Below, in pieces: positions 1 through 8,202 of a DNA stretch of 27,868 nt (its first letter is position 1; every line of letters begins with the position of its first letter). The notes under the pieces are model-generated. The model was not told where the DNA came from. It ran no database searches and was given only the letters and a program-made list of their open reading frames with translations. Source of the stretch: JBOGOC01 sp050747525 (GTDB lineage Bacteria; Acidobacteriota; Polarisedimenticolia; JACPZX01; DASXTC01); contig JBOGOC010000048.1 in assembly GCA_050747525.1 (NCBI GenBank), forward strand, positions 1-27,868. Reading direction: 5' to 3'. The translations under genes and the position numbers were made by a program.

Positions 1-219
1 CACGCGCGGACAACGGTCGCACGACCCGGCTCGTCGGTCAGAGGGCCGCGGAGACCACTCCGCCCCGCCGGGCTTCAGCCGACCCACGAACAGACCAAAC
101 CCTGGCCGTGCCGCGCGGCCCGACGGCGTGGCCGGGTTCGGTCTTCCACATCCGGGGAGGCGGGCGCGCGGCAGTGCTCGTGAGTGAAAACCAAAGGCAT
201 TCGTCTAGCATGTAGGCCT
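1..219. other. Non-coding left edge, no recognisable gene
   Basis: This is the only stretch of any length without a supported gene. Short open frames run through it on the plus strand, but their translations are rich in Arg and Pro and show no family motif, so they look like GC-rich chance frames. An imperfect GC-rich inverted repeat lies at about 102-138 without a T tract. The end of a gene lying outside the window cannot be excluded. Confidence 0.5.
206..211 (+). promoter_or_regulatory. TANNNT box (TAGCAT) upstream of the CPBP gene
   Basis: TAGCAT ends 9 nt before the ATG at 220, and no Shine-Dalgarno sequence lies between them. It is a weaker and slightly more distant instance of the -10-like box seen before several other first genes in this window, and would give a leaderless or nearly leaderless transcript. 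No -35 element is evident. Confidence 0.3.
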
Positions 220-924
220 ATGTGGAGCTGGGTCATGGTCGCGGTCCTGGCCGTGGGCGTGCCCGCCCTCTCTTGGCGCAGCGCGAGGGTGGCGGACGAG
301 GCGGGGCTCAGCCGGCGGCAGCTCTATCTCAACGCAGCGGTGAGCCTCTGGATCCTGGCGGCGCTGGGGTTCCTGGCGGTGGCCCTGGACGGCGTGTCCA
401 TGGCCGAGGTGGGCCTGACGTGGCCTCACGGTCCGCTCCCGTTCGCGGCCTGGTCGGTGGGGCTGACCATCGCGGGGCTTGCGGTCTTCGTGACGGCGTA
501 CGCGGTCAGGCGCGCGGGATGGCTTCCTCCCGAGGAGCCGCTGTTGCTGCGGATGCGGCCTCGCGGCGCTGCCGATGCGCTGCTGGTCGTCCTGGTGCTC
601 TCCCCTTCGGCCGGTGCGTGTGAGGAATTCCTGTATCGTGGTGTCGTGTTTGATGCGGTCAGGGACGTGGGCGGCGCCGCGGTGGCGGCTGGCGTGTCGG
701 GGATCCTCTTCGCGGGAGCCCACGCCTACCAGGGCTGGGCCGGCGCGCTGCGTGCCGGGGTCATCGGCCTGATGCTGGCCGCCTCTCCCTGGGGGACGGG
801 ATCCATCCTGCCGGCCATCACGGCGCACGCGCTGGTGGATGCCCTGGGACTCGTCCTGATCTGGCCATGGCTCGAGAAGGCCCGCCGGCCGCGGCTTGAC
901 AGGAACTCGGGCGGAGTCTTATGA
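220..924 (+). CDS. CPBP family intramembrane metalloprotease (CAAX protease-like)
   Basis: This is a 234-residue, mostly hydrophobic protein. All three CPBP (Abi/CAAX protease) motifs are present: EEFLYRG with E135, E136 and R140; FAGAH with H168; and HALVD with H203 and D207. These are the putative metal and catalytic residues of the Rce1-like fold, so an active membrane protease is likely, but the substrate is unknown. The ATG at 220 is preferred over an in-frame GTG at 184, because the 12 extra residues are polar and non-membrane-like and the ATG opens straight into a membrane segment. The gene ends 43 nt before clpB, whose best promoter overlaps its 3' end, so it may be only loosely linked to the chaperone block. 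Confidence 0.8.
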   Translation: MWSWVMVAVLAVGVPALSWRSARVADEAGLSRRQLYLNAAVSLWILAALGFLAVALDGVSMAEVGLTWPHGPLPFAAWSVGLTIAGLAVFVTAYAVRRAGWLPPEEPLLLRMRPRGAADALLVVLVLSPSAGACEEFLYRGVVFDAVRDVGGAAVAAGVSGILFAGAHAYQGWAGALRAGVIGLMLAASPWGTGSILPAITAHALVDALGLVLIWPWLEKARRPRLDRNSGGVL

Positions 925-925
925 A
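896..925 (+). promoter_or_regulatory. Putative sigma70-type promoter for clpB
   Basis: A perfect TTGACA lies at 896-901 and TATGAA at 920-925, an 18-bp spacing. The pair sits at the end of the CPBP gene and would start transcription near 932, leaving a leader of about 36 nt that contains AAGGG before the clpB ATG at 968. A perfect TTGACA is notable in such GC-rich DNA. A sigma32-type element was looked for and not found. Confidence 0.45.
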
Positions 926-967
926 CGGCGCGTTCCGTCACCAGCCTGTGATGAAGGGATTCGACCG

Positions 968-3592
<2,625 letters not shown>

Positions 3593-3594
3593 TC

Positions 3595-3600
3595 TATGAT
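3595..3600 (+). promoter_or_regulatory. Possible -10 box (TATGAT) for hsp20
   Basis: TATGAT differs from the TATAAT consensus at one position and lies 3 nt after the clpB stop codon. It would start transcription near 3607 and give a leader of about 20 nt containing the GGAGG ribosome binding site at 3616-3620. No -35 hexamer is evident, so this may only be an internal promoter of modest strength. Confidence 0.35.
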
Positions 3601-3627
3601 CAAGGCGTCCATCATGGAGGATGACAG

Positions 3628-4080
3628 ATGGCTCTGACCCGCTGGGACCCCTTCCGGGACCTGGTCACGCTTCAGGAGCGCATGAACCGCCTCTTCGAGG
3701 ATTCCCTGTCCCGTTCCAAGACCACCGATCAGGAGATGGCCATGGGCGCCTGGACGCCTTCGGTGGACATCTTCGAGACGCCCGAGCACATCGTGCTGAA
3801 GGCCGACCTGCCCGGGATCGAGGAGAAGGACATCGACGTGCGCATCGAGAACAACGTCCTGATCCTGCGCGGGGAGCGCAAGTTCCTCAAAGAGGCCAAG
3901 GAAGAGGACTACCATCGCATCGAGCGGTCGTTCGGCGTGTTCTCCCGGACGTTCCAGCTGTCGGGCACCATCGACCAGAACAAGATCTCCGCGGTTCACA
4001 AGGAGGGCGTCCTCGAAGTGCGGCTGCCGAAGCGCGAGGACTCCAAGCCCAAACAGATCAAGGTCGACGTCAAAAAGTAG
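3628..4080 (+). CDS. hsp20: Small heat shock protein, Hsp20/alpha-crystallin family
   Basis: This is an ATP-independent holdase that binds unfolding proteins and hands them to ClpB/DnaK. The 150-residue length is typical. A short N-terminal arm beginning with the common RWDPF start is followed by the alpha-crystallin domain (about 41-135), which ends in the hallmark GVLEVRLPK (127-135). A short C-terminal tail carries an I-x-V element (IKV, near 144-146) used in oligomer assembly. GGAGG at 3616-3620 is a strong ribosome binding site for this ATG. Its place between clpB and htpX supports a heat-stress role. Confidence 0.96.
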   Translation: MALTRWDPFRDLVTLQERMNRLFEDSLSRSKTTDQEMAMGAWTPSVDIFETPEHIVLKADLPGIEEKDIDVRIENNVLILRGERKFLKEAKEEDYHRIERSFGVFSRTFQLSGTIDQNKISAVHKEGVLEVRLPKREDSKPKQIKVDVKK

Positions 4081-4093
4081 GAGTGCCAACACC

Positions 4094-4945
4094 TTGAACG
4101 GTCTCAAGACAGCATTGCTCCTGGGCACCCTCACCGGTGCCCTCCTGATCTTCGGCCGCCTGCTGGGAGGCCAGTCCGGCATGATCCTGGCCCTCGTGCT
4201 GGCGGCGGGGATGAACTTCTTTGCCTACTGGTTCTCCGACAAGATGGTGCTGGCCATGCACAAGGCGAAGCCGGTCACCCGCGAGAAGGCGCCGCAGCTG
4301 TACGAGATCCTGGAGGCATTGACCGCGCGCGCCGGCACACCGATGCCCAAGCTGTACATCGTGGAGGCCGACGCCCCCAACGCCTTTGCCACCGGCCGCA
4401 ACCCGCAGCACGCGGCCGTGGCCGTGACCACCGGCATCCTGAGGCTGCTGGACCGCAGCGAGCTGGAGGGGGTGCTGGCCCACGAGCTGGCCCACGTGAA
4501 GAACCGCGACATCCTGATCTCTTCCATCGCCGCCACCATGGCCGGGGCGATCGCCATGCTGGCCAACATGGCCAAGTGGGGAGCGATCTTCGGTGGCTTC
4601 GGGGGCCGCGACAACGATCGGGAAGGGGGCGACGGCAACTTGCTGGGCGTGCTGGCCATGGCCATCGTGGCGCCTATCGCGGCCATGATCATCCAGCTCG
4701 CGGTGTCGCGCTCGCGCGAGTACCAGGCCGACGCCACGGGAGCCGCCGTCACGGGGAACCCCTACGGCCTGGCCTCGGCCCTTCAGAAGCTGGAGGACTA
4801 TGGGAAGCGGGTCCCGCCCCTTCAAGTGAGTCCGACGATGAACCATCTGTACATCTCGAACCCCCTGTCGGGGCGCAGCATGATGGCCCTGTTCAGCACC
4901 CACCCGCCGATGAAGGAGCGCATCCGCCGGCTGCTGGGCCGGTAG
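4094..4945 (+). CDS. htpX: Membrane zinc metalloprotease HtpX
   Basis: This is an M48-family protease of the cytoplasmic membrane that takes part in quality control of damaged membrane proteins. At 283 residues it is close to the usual family size. Two N-terminal membrane segments (about 5-22 and 28-47) precede the zinc motif HELAH (H130, E131, H134). The third ligand E209 lies in SREYQAD. Further membrane segments fall at about 143-165 and 183-203. The start is a TTG: the protein opens with the conserved NxLKTALLLG-type sequence, and TAGGAG at 4078-4083, overlapping the hsp20 stop, is correctly spaced. grpE begins 12 nt after the stop, so the two are very probably co-transcribed. Confidence 0.96.
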   Translation: MNGLKTALLLGTLTGALLIFGRLLGGQSGMILALVLAAGMNFFAYWFSDKMVLAMHKAKPVTREKAPQLYEILEALTARAGTPMPKLYIVEADAPNAFATGRNPQHAAVAVTTGILRLLDRSELEGVLAHELAHVKNRDILISSIAATMAGAIAMLANMAKWGAIFGGFGGRDNDREGGDGNLLGVLAMAIVAPIAAMIIQLAVSRSREYQADATGAAVTGNPYGLASALQKLEDYGKRVPPLQVSPTMNHLYISNPLSGRSMMALFSTHPPMKERIRRLLGR

Positions 4946-4957
4946 CCCGGGGAGCGC

Positions 4958-5530
4958 ATGCCCTCCTCCGAAGGCAAGCCGATCAAGGTGACCGTCGTCG
5001 ACCGGCGGCACCACGCCCATGAGGGCGATGCCGACGCCGCCGGCGCTCACGAGCGCAACCCCTACCCGTCCTTCGTCGAGGAGCTCAGGTCGCGCACCGA
5101 AGCGGCGGAGGCGTCCGCGCGTGACGCCGTGGGGCGCGCCGATCGCGAGATCGAAGCCGTGCGCGAACGTCTGCAGCGCGACGTGGAGCGGCGCGTGGCT
5201 CAAGGGCAGGCGCGCCTCCTCAAGGAGATGGTGGAGGTCGTGGACAACCTGGACCGCGCGCTGGCCGCCGCCGTGGAGGCTCCCGCCGTGGCCCGCGGCA
5301 TCCAGCTGGTGCGCCAGCAGCTCCTGGGTATCCTCAAGACGGAAGGGGTGGAGCCCATCGAGACGATGGGACTGCCCTACGACCCCAACGTGGCGGAGGC
5401 CGTCGTGGTGGAGCAGGTGGACGGTGGGCGCGACAACCTGGTGCTGGAAGAGATCCAGCGCGGCTACCTGCTGGGAGACACGGTGCTGCGCCCCGCCCGC
5501 GTGAAAGTAGGCAAGTCGAGCCCGGCGTAG
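4958..5530 (+). CDS. grpE: Nucleotide exchange factor GrpE
   Basis: GrpE releases ADP from DnaK and acts as a thermosensor of the Hsp70 cycle. The 190-residue protein has a polar, His-rich N-terminal tail (about 1-35), a long coiled coil (about 38-90), the four-helix dimer region with the conserved EMVEVVDNLDRAL stretch (near 88-100), and the beta domain ending in the typical GYLLGDTVLRPARVKV signature. GGAG lies about 5 nt before the ATG. dnaK and dnaJ are not in the window, so grpE is separated from its partner genes here and grouped with clpB, hsp20 and htpX. The last 67 bp overlap the SGNH hydrolase gene on the other strand. Confidence 0.93.
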   Translation: MPSSEGKPIKVTVVDRRHHAHEGDADAAGAHERNPYPSFVEELRSRTEAAEASARDAVGRADREIEAVRERLQRDVERRVAQGQARLLKEMVEVVDNLDRALAAAVEAPAVARGIQLVRQQLLGILKTEGVEPIETMGLPYDPNVAEAVVVEQVDGGRDNLVLEEIQRGYLLGDTVLRPARVKVGKSSPA

Positions 5531-6597
5531 ATCGCCTCGGCCGCGAGGCGGTGCCCTGCCTCGTTCCAGTGAGCATCCACCGCGTGATAGAAGCCGCCGT
5601 CCTGCCTGGCGGCGCGGAACGTGGGAAGCAGATCGAGCAGGGCCCCTCCCGACCTCCCCGCCCATTCCTCGAGCTTCCGCTGCGGGATCGCGAGGTCGTA
5701 GCCGGCCGGGTCCATCCCCCTGGACAGGGTCAGGTCGGCCCACAGCTGGTCGTCCACCTGGAAGCGGGTGGGAAAGACCACCACCGCGAACCGGGCCCCG
5801 GTCGATTCCACGCGCGCTCGCAGGTCGTCGAGCAGGGCCAGGGTGAGGTCCCACCCCTCGGCGACACGCGCGGGCGGCTCGCGCGCGAAGACATCCTCCG
5901 CCTCGAGCGGGACGGAGTCGCCGGCGACGGGGCGATCGAGCAGGTCGAGCCCCTCCGTGAAGAGCATGTACAGGTGGGATCGCGCGGCCAGCCACTTGCG
6001 GGTGTCGTACACCCATCGCACCTTCGGCCTGGAAGGCGGCCTGCCGGGGATCGCGCGCCCTTCGCGCAGCACGAACAGCCCGCGGTCGGCGTTGTTGCGG
6101 ACGTCGTTGGGGTAGAAGCCCAGCAGCACCAGATCGGGGCGCAGCTCCGTCCCCAGTCTGTCCCACAGGAGGATCTCCTCCGCCGTCCCGTACCCCGAGA
6201 CCCCCGCGTTGATCACCTCCAGCGGGTGCCCCGCGCCGCGCGCCAGATCGGACAGGACCGCGGTGAGCACCTTCGAGTCTCCGACCTGCTTCCCTTCGAC
6301 GAACGAATCCCCCAGGAACAGGACCCTGGGGACGGTCACGTCCGGCTCGGGGGGCACGTCGGGGCCGCGCAGCCCCAGCGCGTTGTAGGAGACCCGGTTG
6401 GAGAAGCCGGGGCGCGCGTAGACATGACTGAACGAAGGGATGTGCCGCAGCGTCCCATCGGGCCACATCGAGGCCGCCTCGAGCGGCCTGGGCCGGACCT
6501 GGCGCACGATCAGCTCGGCCGCCATCAGGCAGACGAACAGCGTGATGCCGAACAGGACCGCGTTGACCGCGCACCCGCGCACCCGCGAACGGATCAT
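5464..6597 (-). CDS. Membrane-anchored SGNH/GDSL-type hydrolase
   Basis: This is a 377-residue protein with an N-terminal signal anchor (about 12-30), so the domain should lie outside the cytoplasmic membrane. Block I is FLGDSF with the nucleophile S98, the block II Gly falls within NAGVSGYG, block III is FYPND with N164, and the C-terminal block is DAHWNEAGH with D341 and H343, close to the DxHW form seen in AlgX/AlgJ-like acyl esterases. Deacylation or acetyl transfer on an envelope or exported polymer is plausible, but the substrate is unknown. The ATG has no Shine-Dalgarno sequence; a TAGACT box lies 5 nt upstream. The gene is divergent from the molybdoenzyme operon and its end overlaps grpE. 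Confidence 0.85.
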   Translation of the reverse strand: MIRSRVRGCAVNAVLFGITLFVCLMAAELIVRQVRPRPLEAASMWPDGTLRHIPSFSHVYARPGFSNRVSYNALGLRGPDVPPEPDVTVPRVLFLGDSFVEGKQVGDSKVLTAVLSDLARGAGHPLEVINAGVSGYGTAEEILLWDRLGTELRPDLVLLGFYPNDVRNNADRGLFVLREGRAIPGRPPSRPKVRWVYDTRKWLAARSHLYMLFTEGLDLLDRPVAGDSVPLEAEDVFAREPPARVAEGWDLTLALLDDLRARVESTGARFAVVVFPTRFQVDDQLWADLTLSRGMDPAGYDLAIPQRKLEEWAGRSGGALLDLLPTFRAARQDGGFYHAVDAHWNEAGHRLAAEAIYAGLDLPTFTRAGRSTVSPSR

Positions 6598-6602
6598 GCG
6601 AC

Positions 6603-6608
6603 AGTCTA
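6603..6608 (-). promoter_or_regulatory. TANNNT box (TAGACT) for the SGNH hydrolase gene
   Basis: On the minus strand TAGACT is followed by five bases and then the ATG at 6597. It forms an inverted repeat with the TAGACT of the divergent gene at 6621-6626, with a 12-bp gap. No Shine-Dalgarno sequence precedes this start, so a leaderless mRNA is the simplest reading. No -35 hexamer is recognisable. Confidence 0.5.
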
Positions 6609-6620
6609 GCGCCGCGCTGA

Positions 6621-6626
6621 TAGACT
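6621..6626 (+). promoter_or_regulatory. TANNNT box (TAGACT) for the FeS-NrfD gene
   Basis: TAGACT is followed by seven bases and then the GTG start at 6634. The same hexamer occurs in inverted orientation at 6603-6608 in front of the divergent gene. There is no Shine-Dalgarno sequence before the GTG, which supports a leaderless transcript. A -35 element is not visible. Confidence 0.5.
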
Positions 6627-6633
6627 CCGGCGC

Positions 6634-8202
6634 GTGAACTACGGATTCGTCATCGACAACCGCAAGTGCATCGGCTGCCACGCCTGCACGGTGGCATGCA
6701 AGGCCGAGCACGACGTGCCCCTGGGCGTGAACCGCACCTGGGTCAAGTACATCGAGAAGGGGACTTTCCCCACCACGCGCCGCTTCTTCAGCGTGCTGCG
6801 CTGCAACCACTGCGCCGATGCTCCCTGCGTGACCATCTGCCCGGTCACGGCCCTGTTCACGCGTGAAGACGGGATCGTGGACTTCGATCAGAACCGCTGC
6901 ATCGGGTGCAAGGCCTGCATGCAGGCCTGCCCGTACGATGCGCTGCACATCGATCCGCGCACGCAGACCGCGGCCAAGTGCAACTTCTGCGCGCATCGTG
7001 TCGAGGTGGGTCTCGAGCCGCCCTGCGCCGTGGTGTGCCCCGAGCACGCCATCATCGCCGGCGACATGGACGATCCGGGCACGGAGATCGCGCAGCTCAT
7101 CCAGATGCAGAGCGTGAGCGTCCGCAAGCCGGAGAAGGGAACCCAGCCCAAGGTGTTCTACATCGGCGGCGAGCACGCGTCGCTCGTTCCCTCGGCCGCC
7201 GCCGTACAAACCGAGTACGTCTGGAGCCAGGGGCGTGAGCCCGGGGTGGCTCCCCGGGCACCTCAGGAGCGTGGCGAGCTGGCGCCCGAGATCTGGGATC
7301 GCGTGCGCGCCGTGATGGGAGAAAAGGCCGACGCCGCGCGGCGCGTCTACGACGCCGGGCAGACGCACCAGGACTCGTGGGGATGGAAGGTGTCGGCCTA
7401 CCTGTGGACCAAGTCGGTGGCGGCGGGATGTCTGATGCTGGCCCCTCTCGCGGCGCGTTGGGGCGGAATGGACGCGGGACGCACGGCCGTATGGATGGCC
7501 CTGGTCTTTCTGGCGCTCACCGGCGCTCTGCTGGTGGGGGACCTGCGACGCCCGGACCGGTTCCTCTGGGTGCTGCTGAGGCCACAGTGGCGGTCATGGC
7601 TGACGCGCGGCTCGTGGATCCTGCTGGCCTTCACACTGATCGCCGGCGGGCTCGCCGCCGCAGACATGGCCGGATGGCCGGCGCTGTGGCGCGCGCTGGC
7701 GATCCCCGCTGTGGTGGCGGGTGCGGCCGCCGCGGTCTACACGGCCTTTCTCTTCTGGCAGGCCAAGGGGCGCGACCTGTGGCAGAGCCCGCTCCTTCCC
7801 GTGCACCTGATCGTGCAGGCGCTGGTTGCGGGGTTCGCGGTCCTCGTGGCGGTACAGTGCTTCTCAACACGCGGCACCATTCCAGTGCTCTGGGTGCTGC
7901 TGAACCGGCTGCTGGCCAGTACCCTCGTGGTCAACGGAATGCTCGTGCTGCTGGAGCTGTTCGCGCTGCACCAGACCGAGGACGCCACGGCAGCGGCCCG
8001 CTGGGCCCGCACAGGGGCGCGCGGGCACTTGCTTGTCTGGGTCGTGTTCGGGGCCGGCCATGTGGTCCCCATCTCGCTGGCATGGATGTCCGTTCCCGGT
8101 TCATGGCCGATGTCTCTCGCGGCGGCTCTGCTCGCGCTGGCCGGCCTGGCGGTGTGGGAGCATCTGTACGTGCGCGCCGGCCAGTCGGTCCCCCTGTCAT
8201 GA
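6634..8202 (+). CDS. Fused 4Fe-4S ferredoxin subunit and NrfD-type membrane subunit
   Basis: This 522-residue protein joins two subunits that are usually separate in complex iron-sulfur molybdoenzymes. Residues 1-150 carry four 4Fe-4S cysteine sets: C12/15/18/22, C57/60/65/69, C89/92/95/99 and C116/119/131/135. After a linker (about 150-250) come about eight membrane segments (255-520) with the NrfD signature GDLRRPDRF...SWLTRGSW (302-328). By family knowledge the first part passes electrons between the Mo subunit and the second part, which exchanges them with quinone. There is no signal peptide, so the FeS part should lie in the cytoplasm. The start is GTG without a Shine-Dalgarno sequence. 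The stop overlaps the next ATG (ATGA), so the molybdoenzyme is translated with it. Confidence 0.88.
   Translation: MNYGFVIDNRKCIGCHACTVACKAEHDVPLGVNRTWVKYIEKGTFPTTRRFFSVLRCNHCADAPCVTICPVTALFTREDGIVDFDQNRCIGCKACMQACPYDALHIDPRTQTAAKCNFCAHRVEVGLEPPCAVVCPEHAIIAGDMDDPGTEIAQLIQMQSVSVRKPEKGTQPKVFYIGGEHASLVPSAAAVQTEYVWSQGREPGVAPRAPQERGELAPEIWDRVRAVMGEKADAARRVYDAGQTHQDSWGWKVSAYLWTKSVAAGCLMLAPLAARWGGMDAGRTAVWMALVFLALTGALLVGDLRRPDRFLWVLLRPQWRSWLTRGSWILLAFTLIAGGLAAADMAGWPALWRALAIPAVVAGAAAAVYTAFLFWQAKGRDLWQSPLLPVHLIVQALVAGFAVLVAVQCFSTRGTIPVLWVLLNRLLASTLVVNGMLVLLELFALHQTEDATAAARWARTGARGHLLVWVVFGAGHVVPISLAWMSVPGSWPMSLAAALLALAGLAVWEHLYVRAGQSVPLS

Noticed and set aside
102..138. GC-rich inverted repeat as a terminator of an upstream gene
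   Set aside because: The stem is imperfect and there is no following T tract.
184..219. In-frame GTG at 184 as the start of the CPBP protease
   Set aside because: The added residues are polar and unlike a membrane-protein N-terminus, and the ATG at 220 leads directly into a membrane segment.
4080..4090. GAGTGCCAA before htpX resembling the right half of a CIRCE (HrcA) element
   Set aside because: The matching TTAGCACTC half is absent 9 nt upstream, so a single 9-mer resemblance is not enough to call a heat-shock operator.
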